Below, piece by piece: positions 44,820 through 55,337 of a stretch of DNA of 64,000 nt. The stretch's first letter is position 1. Each line of letters opens with the position of its first letter. The notes beneath the pieces are model-generated. The model made no database searches. It worked only from the letters and a program-made list of their open reading frames with translations, and had not been told where the DNA came from. This DNA comes from Calliopum simillimum (taxonomy: Eukaryota > Arthropoda > Insecta > Diptera > Lauxaniidae), in NCBI GenBank assembly GCA_951812925.1, contig OX638372.1, positions 37,384,245-37,448,244 of the forward strand, written 5' to 3'. Position numbers and translations under genes: made by a program.

Positions 44820-45797
44820 CAGGGGGGTGTGCGATCGCCGCCATCTTGAAAAGAATGGGCTAAAATGTTCCACAAAAAAATTCTATAAAAAATTTCACTT
44901 GGGTTCACTGAAAAAAATTCCGTCCGGACGGTTGCAACCCTATATAGTAGCGCGTCAACGACTCATGATAAACACAACATTATACAACTTCAAAAACTCA
45001 TAACTTGATAACCGTAAAACATACCACAAATTTGAAGACCGGAGAATAATTGTTATAAAATTTACTTTTAAATAAAAATATTTAAAAAAAAATAAAAAGA
45101 GTGCACCAAGCCCTAAAAATGGCTTTGAAAAAGAAAAAATGTTTTTATCCACCAAAAATAAATTTTTTTTTTTTCAGTGTTATTTTTTTTTCAATAGTAC
45201 ATACTTTTCTACAGAAACCCTGAAAATTTCATCAAAATCGAATAAAAAACCGAGGAGCTATGAATTTTCAAATGTGTGAGTATCCAAAGGTTGTATCGAA
45301 CTTCGTGTGGCCGCCATCTTGGAAATTTTTGGAATTTTGGAAAATCATTTTACCACAGTTATATGTGTATTAAATACTAACATTACACCAATTTTCATAC
45401 AAATCGGAGAAGTCAAGTCGAGCCTTGGTCGGTTAAGCAAAAAAAGACTCCATTCAAAAATTTATATGAACGCTTTACCCTTACCAAAATATATGTCAAT
45501 TTGTTCGTCTGAAACTGTTCTACAAAAAAGCATAATTGCATATTTTCCGTAAAATAAACACTTTGATGGCAATTCAAGGTTGAACAAAAACAACCCCTTA
45601 AATTTTTTAGTTTTTCGTTAATAACTTGGAAAATAATAAAGTTAGAGTAAAAAATTTGTTATAAGAAATGAAGATCTATTTTTTGTCAACACAAAAGTGT
45701 CAATGTGTTTTTCCGAAAAAATGAACGGCTTCCATGTAAATGAAGAAAGAACATTACACCCTTCTTTTCAAGATGGCGGCGATCGCACACCCCCCTG
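44820..45797. mobile_element. 978-bp element whose ends contain YY1/Pho-like sites
   Basis: 35-bp inverted ends start CAGGGGGGTGTGCGATCGCC and continue GCCATCTTGAAAAGAA. The right end is the exact inverse (TTCTTTTCAAGATGGCGGCG onward). Each end includes CAAGATGGCGGC, and a third, internal copy lies at about 45309-45320 (GGCCGCCATCTTGG). The flanks (TTGCTATT and TGTCCCGT) show no duplication. Non-coding. A rearranged relative is at 61300-61920. Confidence 0.75.
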
Positions 45798-46240
45798 TGT
45801 CCCGTAAATCGAGTTTTAGCTTCAGCTTAACACGCTTAACAATAACCAAGACGATTCAAGCACCTTTCCAAAAATCGCCAGATGCTCATTTTTTTGTGCT
45901 ATTTTGCTTGTACTATCTAGAGAGTTGAGATAACAAGACAGTCAAGACAATATACAAAAAAGTTTAATAGGTAAAAAGCCATGAACGGGGGTAATCACTG
46001 ATAAGGAATAGGCATAGAATATTAACCGCACTGCTCACTTGTTAACCGACAACTGAATAAAACTGCGGCCTTTATTCTTCCATTGGTATGTTGAAAGTAG
46101 TTAGAAATCAAATTTAAGTCCTCCAACAAGCTTTAATAAGAAGAAAACATCAAAATACCGATCAAAGTCCTAAAACCTTCCAGAAGGATGTCAGGCCTAT
46201 TAGGGCTAAATGCGCCTTCCGAAAGGATATTCAAATTTGT
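45798..46240. other. No gene recognised
   Basis: Spacer before the LINE. Nothing recognised. Confidence 0.4.
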
Positions 46241-47653
46241 TTGTTTTTTAGTGGGCAGCAGCACGCCTTTAAAGGCAACATACACTTACTCCATCCTCTG
46301 CTCAACAAAATCTGGAGTGAAGAGCGTTTGCCAGAAGATTGGCTACATGGCATGTTAGTCAAATTGCCGAAAAAAGGTGACCTAAGCGAGTGCCGAAACT
46401 ATAGAGGCATCACCTTGCTCTCAGTTCCATCAAAATTACTGACGAAAGTGCTTCTGAGCAGGGTAAGCGAAAAACTTGATTCGGCCATTCGAAAGCAGCA
46501 AGCAGGATTCCGGCGAAACAGATCATGCGTGGATCAAATCAACACGCTCAGAATAATTGTCGAACACTCATGCGAGTGGCGTGCTGCACTTCAACTTGTC
46601 TTCGTTGACTATAGCACTGCCTTTGACAGTGTCTCCCGAGAAAACATCTGGGCGTCACTGCAACGAAGAGGTATTGCCGCAAAGGCCATAAACTTAGTAC
46701 GTGCACAATATGAAGGCCTTAAATGCAGTGTGTTACACAACGGGTTGTTGTCACCGACATTCACCACTAAGTCAGGCGTACGGCAGGGGTGTTTACTATC
46801 ACCATCACTCTTCCTTATCGTTCTTGATGATATCCTAGATAAAGCTCTTAATAAGGCCAAAAGGGGTATTCAATGGAACTTTACCGAACATCTGGAAGAT
46901 CTCGACTACGCTGACGACATTTGCCTCTTATCGTCCAAACATTCAGATATGCAAAGCAAAATTGAAGACCTTGTCTTGGAATCACAAAAGGCCGGCCTAA
47001 AAATCAACGTATCCAACGCAAGCAATGACATCACGTTTAAAGCTGGCAGTGATGACATCGGAAACGTCGATAGCTTCACGTATTTAGGCAGCATTATCTC
47101 CATGGATGGTGGAGCAAAAGAGGATATCAACTCAAGAATAGCAAAAGCAAAAGGCGCGTTTGGTCAACTGAACAAAATATGGTCTTCATCCGTTATATCC
47201 ACCAAAACGAGAGTGCGCATTTTTGATTCGAATGTGAAATCGGTTTTGTTATATGGGTGCGAAACATGGCTTGTTACTGAACAACTAACGAACAAGCTGC
47301 AAGTATTCGTCAACAAATGCTTAAGGCGTATACTAAAGGTTTGGTGGCCTCGCACTATATCAAATGCCGAGCTACATCAAAAATGCAAACAGAAGGCTAT
47401 AGCAAACGAGATCAAGCTGCGCAAATGGGGATGGATTGGTCACACTCTCCGGAAACCACACAGCGAAGTTTGTCGCCAGGCCCTTGAGTGGAATCCACAA
47501 GGCAGTAGAGGACGTGGTAGACCAAAAACCAACTGGAAAAGGTCGTTGGAAAAGGAAATCCAAGAATCGGGAAAATCGTGGCAAGAGATCAAAGTCATCG
47601 CAAGGGATCGTGACAAATGGAGAGATTTCATATTGGCCCTATGCTCCTCCTAG
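46241..47653 (+). CDS. LINE reverse transcriptase, 5'-truncated, open 470 codons
   Basis: C-terminal half of a non-LTR retrotransposon polyprotein that copies element RNA into DNA at a nicked target. Seen in order: palm/fingers blocks (KLPKKGDLSECRNYRGITLL, residues 41-60; QAGFRRNRSC, 87-96), first catalytic Asp in VFVDYSTAFDS (Asp123), GVRQGCLLSP (179-188), the active site YADD (Tyr223, bases 46907-46918), YLGSIIS (281-287), then LLYGCETW and a C-terminal block with WGWIGHTLRKP and GRGRPKTNWKRSLEKE. The C-terminus resembles RTE-like LINEs, though the clade is my inference. The endonuclease and N-terminus are missing. The first few codons (to about residue 5) are probably flank, so the ATG is not a natural start. 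No stop interrupts the frame, so the insertion is probably recent. It cannot move by itself. Confidence 0.9.
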   Translation: MFFSGQQHAFKGNIHLLHPLLNKIWSEERLPEDWLHGMLVKLPKKGDLSECRNYRGITLLSVPSKLLTKVLLSRVSEKLDSAIRKQQAGFRRNRSCVDQINTLRIIVEHSCEWRAALQLVFVDYSTAFDSVSRENIWASLQRRGIAAKAINLVRAQYEGLKCSVLHNGLLSPTFTTKSGVRQGCLLSPSLFLIVLDDILDKALNKAKRGIQWNFTEHLEDLDYADDICLLSSKHSDMQSKIEDLVLESQKAGLKINVSNASNDITFKAGSDDIGNVDSFTYLGSIISMDGGAKEDINSRIAKAKGAFGQLNKIWSSSVISTKTRVRIFDSNVKSVLLYGCETWLVTEQLTNKLQVFVNKCLRRILKVWWPRTISNAELHQKCKQKAIANEIKLRKWGWIGHTLRKPHSEVCRQALEWNPQGSRGRGRPKTNWKRSLEKEIQESGKSWQEIKVIARDRDKWRDFILALCSS

Positions 47654-47691
47654 GAGTTAAAGGAGAATACATACATACATACACTTACTTT
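46250..47691 (+). mobile_element. RTE-like LINE insertion with (ATAC)n tail
   Basis: The 5'-truncated insertion ends 20-40 bp after the stop codon (CTCCTAGGAGTTAAAGGAG) in an ATACATACATACATAC microsatellite instead of poly(A), a feature of RTE-like elements. The target duplication was not resolved. A decayed piece of the same C-terminus is at 58755-58950. Confidence 0.8.
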
Positions 47692-48837
47692 GTAAATTAG
47701 ATAGCTTAAGCAAATACAGATATCTACATTTACATTTTCTACTAAAAAAGCATCATATAAAAACATTTTCTTCCCCATAAAGGTCAACACATTTAATTCA
47801 ATTAAAATAAACAAAGTTAATTATGATTTGAATGAAATGTGTCGGTGTAAATTTCTTTATTTTACTTCCCACTCTCATTGTCATTACCGGGAGGACAGAC
47901 AGAATGTTTTTCGTCTTGTTTTTTATTTTTTAAAATTTCAAATAATAAGGCGCTTCCCAACTAATAAAACCAGACTTTATTTATTTCATATCTCTATTGA
48001 TTTAACAGTCAAGTTAACAAGACGATGGTTATGCGTTCGTTCAGTGTTTACGATAATTTGTTACGCTGTTAAAAACAACAACAAAAAATGTTTAAAAATA
48101 AAAAAATATTATTGTTTTTTTTTTTTTTAATTGATTTGTGTTAATAAAATTGTCTTAGTAAATATTGATTTAAATTATCAACACTTTTTTGCATAAATTG
48201 TTATCAAGAGTTTTTACTGCTGTGCTGTGATGTTTTACGGAAGTTTGCGATAAAATGTGCGCATTTTATTAAATAAACATTTAAGAAATAATGTTAAAAC
48301 AATTAAATTATAAAAGAAAAACGCAAATTTTATTTTCATTTGTAACAACTAGAAGCAATTGTACTAATACATGTATAGAATGCTAGAATTGTATAACAAT
48401 ACAGCTCGAGTTTCAAGTTCAATCTGAAAAACACCTACGGTGGCTAGGTACTTCATAATAAAATTGTGCCTCCATTTTCTACTTTTTTTAATGTCAGTTA
48501 CATTAAAATCTAGTAAATGTTGAAATATTTACATACATATAAAGTAACAGATCTAAATAAACCAATAAATCCTATTTAATCCTGATAAAAATGTCTCTCA
48601 TATGCAATGAAAAACTGACATACAGTAGGGAGCAGAATTGAGTACATGTTTGCAACTGGTCCATTAAACTTCCCATAAAACCGTTAAATCTAAAGCAAAT
48701 GGTTCGAATTTTTTAGAGTTTATTTTTAATTTGATGGTATTTATTTGAATGTAGAAATTTATCATGCAACATTTTTTTGATCAAAAATATTTGATTTTGG
48801 AAGAAAGTCATACTTATAAAAAAATGTTTGACCAGCG
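47692..48837. other. No gene recognised
   Basis: AT-rich; no element ends or coding homology. Confidence 0.4.
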
Positions 48838-49725
48838 CACAGTGTGAGATTTTGCCAATCTAGGACATAAAAATTAAATTTTAGCAGTAGTTTCAAAGAT
48901 ATCGAGTCGAAATTTTGTATATAAACTTTAATTTTTCATGCGGAGATTCAGAGATGAGAAAAATCGAACAAAATCTACTTGCACCTCCCATACAAATGTG
49001 CGTTTTTTTTGTAAAAAAAAATTTTAAGAAATTGCTTGTAATGAAGATATCAACTTGAAAATTTGTATTTACCATTTCAGTGGTAATTGAATACTACTGT
49101 CAAAAAATGGGAGTGATTAAGAAAGATAACATAATTTTTTTTTTTATGATTTCAGTGCAATTGTTCATTATAACGCTTCAGTCATTGTAAAAAAAGTAGC
49201 CTTTGGGCAAAAAATGGGCAAGATTTTATTTGTTAAGTCTATTTTATGAGTATGGATGCTCATCCTGTATGCTTTGTCATAGCCTAACTACGCTCAACTT
49301 GTAAGTTATAGTCTATGAAAGATTCAAGATTTTTTAAATATGTCTTACCTTTTAGCTGATTATAAAATAATTTGATTAAAATACTTAAGTGCAAATGTAA
49401 GGGTTGTGTATAGCAAACATTTTTAGTGAAAGTATTGACTTTTAATGCAAAAAACTCTTTGCTAAAAAACTAAAGCGCACAACTTCAATTTGATCGCTCA
49501 AAGTTTTGTTTTCGATGCAAGCTTGAAAATTTGTTTTTGCATGCTGTTCAATATTTACGTGTTTGATAGCTGTTATCATTGCAATGACATTTCTTTTGTT
49601 CTCTTTTATGCTTGTTTTCGTAACAATTGGGGTCTTTTCTAACAAACTACAAAATATGGTCGATTTTCAAGCACATTGTTTTTTTTTCATTTTGACGTCC
49701 TAGAATGGCAAAATCTCACACTATG
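48838..49725. mobile_element. 888-bp MITE-like element, ends CAYAGTGTGAGATTTTGCCA
   Basis: Left end CACAGTGTGAGATTTTGCCA, right end (inverse) CATAGTGTGAGATTTTGCCA, each followed by a TCTAGGAC block. The flanks repeat CAGCG (48833-48837 and 49726-49730). Non-coding interior. Grouped with other CAC-GTG elements here, but a hAT origin (ends YAGTG) is also possible. Confidence 0.7.
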
Positions 49726-49884
49726 CAGCGTCGCCCTCAAACACAAAAGTCTTGAGTTCAATACTATGTTCCTTTGCAGGTAGTTTAGTTTTTTTTTTCG
49801 CGTACACCCATATCAAACTAATAAGGGAAAATGTTGATACCTTGAATTAAAAATTTCTATATTATAAACACAAAGTGTATAATA

Positions 49885-50012
49885 TCCAAGGAACAAGTGT
49901 AAATTGTTTTTTTTTTTTTTTTGAAAGTTTATTAAAAATGACGTTAAAAAAAATTTTTTTTCTAAAATTAAGTAAAAAAAAAAAAAAAAACAATTTACAC
50001 TTATTCCTTGGA
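49885..50012. mobile_element. 128-bp palindromic MITE, TA target
   Basis: TCCAAGGAACAAGTGTAAAT and its inverse (one mismatch), with T-run and A-run inner arms, flanked by TA at 49883-49884 and 50013-50014. Probably a Tc1/mariner-type MITE. Confidence 0.75.
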
Positions 50013-50014
50013 TA

Positions 50015-50605
50015 ATTTTAAGCATTTTATGCCATGGGCACTTTTTTGTAAGATGCCTCCCTCTTGAGTAAAAAGCGTTTTGCCTTTCACAGGGCTGCAT
50101 TACTATGTTTCAAACGTTATGTCATCGAGCCTGCTGGCCCAAAAATGTCTTAACATGTATTGTCTTGAAGGTTTTTAAGAGCTCTTTTGAATAAGATCTT
50201 GTAAATTAAAAAATGTTCATTTCGTTTAAAGCACGATGACTTTTTTCTTTGAAAAACCGTAAAATTTCGCCTTCTTAGGGCAGTTTTTCGTTTTTTAAGA
50301 AGTGTAAAATTATTTTTGGCAAAATTACAACGTAGTTTTTAAAGTTCATTAAAAAACAAACAAAATGAATGTTTTTAAGTTACTCTAAAACAAATTTTTC
50401 AAGTTGTTTGACAACATTTTATAATTAATGCTAAAAAAAAAATATTAAAAATATATTTCTGCTTTGAGCCACCTTTAAATATGAATTTAAAAATCTGAAA
50501 ATTTTTTTGGGATATTCTGTCATGATGTAGATCGTGATGCCAAAGTATATCTTGGAAATTCGGAAAATTTTTTCTTTTTGAACAGCCCTAGTGTATATAA
50601 GTATG
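50015..50605. other. No gene recognised
   Basis: Spacer with no recognised element or coding sequence. Confidence 0.4.
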
Positions 50606-50607
50606 TA

Positions 50608-51724
50608 GGGGAAGAGTACCGGGTGTGGGCACCTTTTTGTTTTCGACTCATAACTTTTGACCAAATGTATATTATGCAGACAAATAAGTAGCAATGGAAG
50701 CCTAGAGACCTAAGCTAACTGCTGGTGAAGAAAGTAAATTGATTTCATCAGTTGGAAAAATTATATCAAAAAAATAGTGAAGTGATAATTTTTAACAAAA
50801 AAAAAATTTTTGGTTCGGTTGTGGGCGCACTTAGAAAATCGGCAAAAAATGGGAAAATATGAAGTAAAATGCAATTAAATGGAGAATAAAGCAAAATAAT
50901 TTATTTTGGAAACATTGACTCACACAAATTTAACAAACTCTGTTCAACGGCTTCAACAAGATCAGCGTCACTGAAAACGTCTGGATCGGCGTCAATGCCA
51001 GATCAATTGTTTTGCAGACTAAGCCGGCTTGGTGACATAATTTCTAGCCCTTGTAGACATTACTCCTCTTTTGACAAGCATGAATTTTTTGTACCAAACC
51101 ATGTCATCTGCTCCTCGGTTCACTTGACTGGAAACTCAATATCGAAATTTTTTTGCACCTTACCCACACTTAATGAAAACAACTGTTTTTCTGCGGTTCT
51201 TTCCATTCCACTAAAAAAGCGTAAAAAGGTATAAGAACTCCATTTAAATCAGTAATGTTGGCATCCGCGACGATATTTCAGTAAAACACACGCTTTAAGT
51301 AAAAATAGAGGTGTGCCCACACCCGAAGCAATTCGAGGCCCACACTTGACTTTGACAGCCACTTTGAAAAGCAATAAGCACGTTGTGTTGTGTGAACATT
51401 TTGGTTGGATTCGGTTTTGAATTACAAAATATAATAAATTTACTTCATAAATATAGATTGCATTCAGCTTTTCGATTGATTCACTTCGATTTATTGCACT
51501 TGGAAAATGATAGAAAAAAACTTTTGTGTTGACTTTCACTCATTCAAAAATTATTTTCTTCTCAGCGCAAAGCAAATGCGTCTGTTTACTCCGGTAAATG
51601 CACAAAAGCTTCGTGCTGTCATAACACGCACATAACATTTGTCAGAACAACCGCATTTGTTTTCTGTCAAAAGTTACGGGGGATGCCCACATTCGAACCA
51701 TGCCCGCAGGCGGCACTCTTCTCC
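50608..51724 (-). mobile_element. pogo-like element, deleted, ends GGRGAAGAGTRCC
   Basis: Left end GGGGAAGAGTACCG, right end inverse GGAGAAGAGTGCCG, with TA at 50606-50607 and 51725-51726. Subterminal TGTGGGCA blocks occur on both sides and again internally at about 50820 and 51308. Contains a minus-strand coding relic. TA targets fit the pogo/Tigger group. Confidence 0.65.
50920..51236 (-). pseudogene. Transposase-like relic, possibly pogo N-terminal DNA-binding region
   Basis: The minus strand keeps one frame for about 105 codons with three stops: GMERTAEKQLFSLSVGKV, NFDIEFPVK, stop, TEEQMTWFGTKNSCLSKEE, stop, CLQGLEIMSPSRLSLQNN, stop, then SGIDADPDVFSDADLVEAVE. The order FP-x-x-[W] -E-QM followed by L-LE-S-SR-L resembles the second helix-turn-helix of pogo/CENP-B-like transposases, where the stops fall at expected Trp positions. 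The acidic tail could lie after that domain. The catalytic region is absent. The assignment rests on a loose pattern plus TA-flanked ends, so moderate at best. Confidence 0.45.
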
Positions 51725-51726
51725 TA

Positions 51727-52848
51727 TATTACTATATACTATGAAGCAAAACCTGTGAACATAATATTTACATGAAGCTTAAATGTAATTCGAAAGAAGA
51801 AAAAAAATGCAAAATCTATTCAAGTTTTTTCATATCATAATTCATATTTTAAGCGCTTTTATTGTATAACTCGTACATATTTACATATATTTGTTTGCTA
51901 CGAAAAAAGCAAAAAATTAAAATTACAATAATATACAAAATAACGGTAATAACATTAGGAACAACTATGCAAATAACGTGTAAATTTACAACATATTATG
52001 CGTTTATACAGTTGACAGTAGTGCAAAGCTGTCAAAAGTGTGCTTTGATACACGAGAGCGAGTGCAGCTATTTATCTATCTGGAGAAATAGTACTTCTAA
52101 GATAAAATACAAAAAATATTTCTTAAAGACACCCGTACGTTCTGATTTAAATTACTTATTACGATTAGCTTGAGCCCCTATAGAAAAACAGCGCTTCAAG
52201 CAAGGATACCTCGAAATCCTGATGGTATTTATATTGACAATTCTGAGGATGTAGTCGGATTCGGCTTTTATATATCATTTTAAGAGTTTTTTTGCAAAGT
52301 TTAATTTGATTTAGAAAAAGTTTACTTTGATTTGGAAAAAGTTTTTATGAAAACGTGAGTTAAATTTGATCTGGAAAAAGTTTATTTTGATATCGAAAAA
52401 GTTCAAATTGAATTGAAAAAAGATCAATTTGGTATGAAAAACTTTTAACTTGGGGTGGAAATCCTGTAGTAACCTACGAATTAACAAAATCAAAGCTTTG
52501 AGTATTAAACACAATGCAGCAAGGTATCAAATGTCATCTTCAACACAACATCATTGTTAATTGAACTAATTTAAAATTTAAACAAAATTATTACAAAGTG
52601 TTAACACAAATTGTATAACGATTATACATATGTGTAAAAATTAGCAAAGGAAAACTTTTAACTTTAGCGTTAAAAAGTTTTTCTTTTCAAAATTTAACAA
52701 TATTTTGTGATATTTACAAATATAATTTGATCACCTTCAGTCTATAATTATTATGGTTTCGTTAAATGTAACACTTAAGTTGTTAACGCACTTCAATCCC
52801 TCAAAATTATAATTTTATTTTCTCAATTAGAAATTTATCTCTATTATT
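51727..52848. other. No gene recognised; 21-bp minisatellite
   Basis: A minisatellite of units like GTTTACTTTGATTTGGAAAAA (21 bp) spans 52300-52440. The matching minus frame shows a heptad NFFQIKV-type repeat only because 21 is a multiple of three. Otherwise unassigned. Confidence 0.5.
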
Positions 52849-54416
52849 ATCTTCTCTTCTTATACGAGATAAAATTGTATGTACTTATGTACTTATGTAT
52901 GTTTGGAACGGGCAAAACTTTTTCTCGAAAACGGCTACAGCGATTTTAATGAAACTTTAAATAATGATAGATATTAGCATACCATGAAGAATGAGCTAGA
53001 ATTTAACTTTGTAAATGCTCACCAGGGGGCGTGGCATTGCATTTAATTTTAAATTTGATATGGTCATAACTCGCAAACCATTCAAGGTATTTGAATGAAA
53101 TTTGGTGTGCGAGTACGGCTTGATAATACCTTGTAACAGACAAAAAGTGGGCGGGATCGAAAAAGTACCACGCCCACTTTTCAGCCTTTGAAAATTTTGA
53201 TTCAATATTGCTCAAAAACGACTCAAACAATTTTGATGAAAATTTAGGAGATGTTACCTCTGCAAACAAGTATTAGTATGTGATATGCTGTTATATGGGG
53301 AAAACTCGTTGAAGGGCGTGGCACCGCCCACAAAAATATAATACGGTATAAAAAGAAAACTAATAAAGTAATCATTCTAAAATTAACTGTGGGGAGCCTA
53401 CTTGCTATAAGGCATGTCCGATCTGAAAGTGGGCAAAATATCGCCGTTACGCGTGGAACCTCCCATACAAGCAAAATACGTTAAATGCTATTTTTCGCAA
53501 ATGTTACAAGGTATTTTAATGAAACTTGGTATGTAGTTAATGCTTAATAATACCTTGTAACAAACAAAAAGTGGGCGGGATCGAATAAGTGCCACGCCCA
53601 CTTTTTAAACCTTGAAAATTTTGATTCAACATTACTCGAAAACGACTCCAACAATTTTGATGAAAATTTAAGAGCTGTTACCTCTGCAAACAAGTATTAA
53701 TATGTAATATGCCGTTATATTGGGAAAACTCGTTGAAGGGCGTGGCACCTCACACAAAAATATTATGCTCTATGAAAAGAAAACTGCTAAAGCAATCTTT
53801 CTGAATTTAACTGTAGGGAGTCTACTTGCTATTAGGCACCTACAACCTGAAAGTAGGCAAAATATCGAAAGTGCGCGTGGAACCTCCCACACAAGTAAAT
53901 CACGTTAAATGCTATTTCTCGCAAATGATACAACATATTTTGATGAAATTTGGTATGCGAATCTGGATCGGGAGTATCTGAAGCATAACAAAAAGAAGGC
54001 TTTGTTTAATAATTGCCACGCTTGATTTCTTATTAAAATAAGAATTTTGGTTAATAACTCAGGCACAAAAAAAAAAAAAATGGAATGAACTGTTTAATTC
54101 TTATATGCAGTCTTATGTTCTTTTTGACGCTGAATCCGTCTTCATCAGCAGAAATGTTATTATACCTGCAGGATTTTGAAATATCCCTGCTTCAACTTGA
54201 ATTTAACGCTATGTTCAGTACTACAGCGTAGCTACAAGAAAAGGTAAAATTCTATTTTATTAATAGCATCGAATAGCTACACTCTTCCTGATCCAGATAT
54301 CTTTTCGGATTTTTCCAATAGGATTCTTATTTTCCGAGTTATGATCCTTTGATGGTAAGATATTTCAGCCGCCGACGAAATTAGATTGCTGACCGAGCAG
54401 GGATCGGTCTCCAGGT
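52849..54416 (-). mobile_element. Family B repeat, copy 2, reversed
   Basis: Runs from ATCTTCTCTTCTTATACGAG (52849) to GGGATCGGTCTCCAGG (54416), the inverse of copy 1. It contains repeated blocks with GGGCGTGGCACCGCCC (about 53313) and GGGCGTGGCACCTCAC (about 53738), each linked to AACGACTC-AACAATTTTGAT. Two ~430-bp halves (53100-53500 and 53530-53920) are tandem duplicates of each other. The right flank shares no clear duplication with the left. Confidence 0.75.
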
Positions 54417-54496
54417 ACTTTAATTTATTATAAATACTTACGAAAGTTCCCTAATAGTCGAAATTCTATCAAGACTGCGTATCCCTTCACGAAAGC

Positions 54497-54590
54497 AAAA
54501 AACGTATGTTCACGGGGATCGAACACGCGTCTCTTGCATCATTATTCGACGTTCTAACCACCTGAGCTCATGAGCGAGTGGGCTGTCGAA
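54497..54590 (-). repeat. tRNA-like sequence
   Basis: Minus strand: A-box TGAGCTCAGGTGGTTAGAAC, a stem pair CGTC/GACG around a 16-base loop, B-box GTGTTCGATCCCCG, then a run of six T about 10 bp later. The A and B boxes are good matches, but an acceptor stem and a normal 7-base anticodon loop are not evident, so a tRNA-derived repeat or pseudogene is more likely than a functional tRNA. Confidence 0.5.
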
Positions 54591-54965
54591 TGTTTAGTGT
54601 TTGACTTAATTTTTTAACTGTGTGCGTTCTTTTATCTACCACTAACCTGAAAAACAATACATGTTTAAGGCTGTAAGAACCTTACTGCTCAAAAATACTA
54701 CTCATCTTTATCATCAAAAATTTCTATAAAAACTATGATTTTATTATATGTAGATGGTGTAATTCCATATAAAATGGATTTTGTTTTTGTCAATAACTGT
54801 GAATCTTTTAGCTAAGCATCTCTCCCAAAAAATAACAAAAATCCAATGGTTCAAATTCTACAACTAAGTAAGTAGTCTTACGTAGGGCCTAACAAAGGTT
54901 CGCTTAGTTGGTGTCATGTTATAAATTTTTAGTAAATCACAAAATTGCGTATTATTTGTTATAGT

Positions 54966-55301
54966 CTTAAAAGCACTTTAGACTATCTGAGAAGTCATAT
55001 GCGTTATCTTATGTTATTCTGTTTGATTTTTTCTCTGACAGTCAAATTTTTATTGTTTTCAATTTATTTTGTTCAAATTATTTTAATTTTTTATTTTTCA
55101 AACAACATTAAAAAATTTGAAAACTCCTATGACTTCTCTTTTCAAATAGATTCAAATCTAATGCCAAAATAACTCATATGAGTTTTCTTCTGATAAATCA
55201 TTTGTGTAATAAATTTACATTCACATTATCAGAGTTGCCATATTTGACAACTCATAAGAGTTTCTGTATGACTTCTCAGATAGTCTGAAGCGGCTTTTAA
55301 G
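54966..55301. mobile_element. 336-bp MITE nested in the mariner leader
   Basis: CTTAAAAGCACTTTAGACTA at the left and the inverse of CTTAAAAGCCGCTTCAGACT at the right, both continuing with TCTGAGAAGTCATA. Further inverted blocks (ACTCATATGAGTTTTC / ACTCATAAGAGTTTC) lie inside. Target duplication unclear. Confidence 0.7.
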
Positions 55302-55337
55302 GTCATATCATTTTGATTTTCAGAAAGATCGGTCAAA

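Noticed and set aside
46609..47660. Antisense and alternate-frame open frames across the LINE RT
   Set aside because: Shadows of the 470-codon RT frame, with no motifs of their own.
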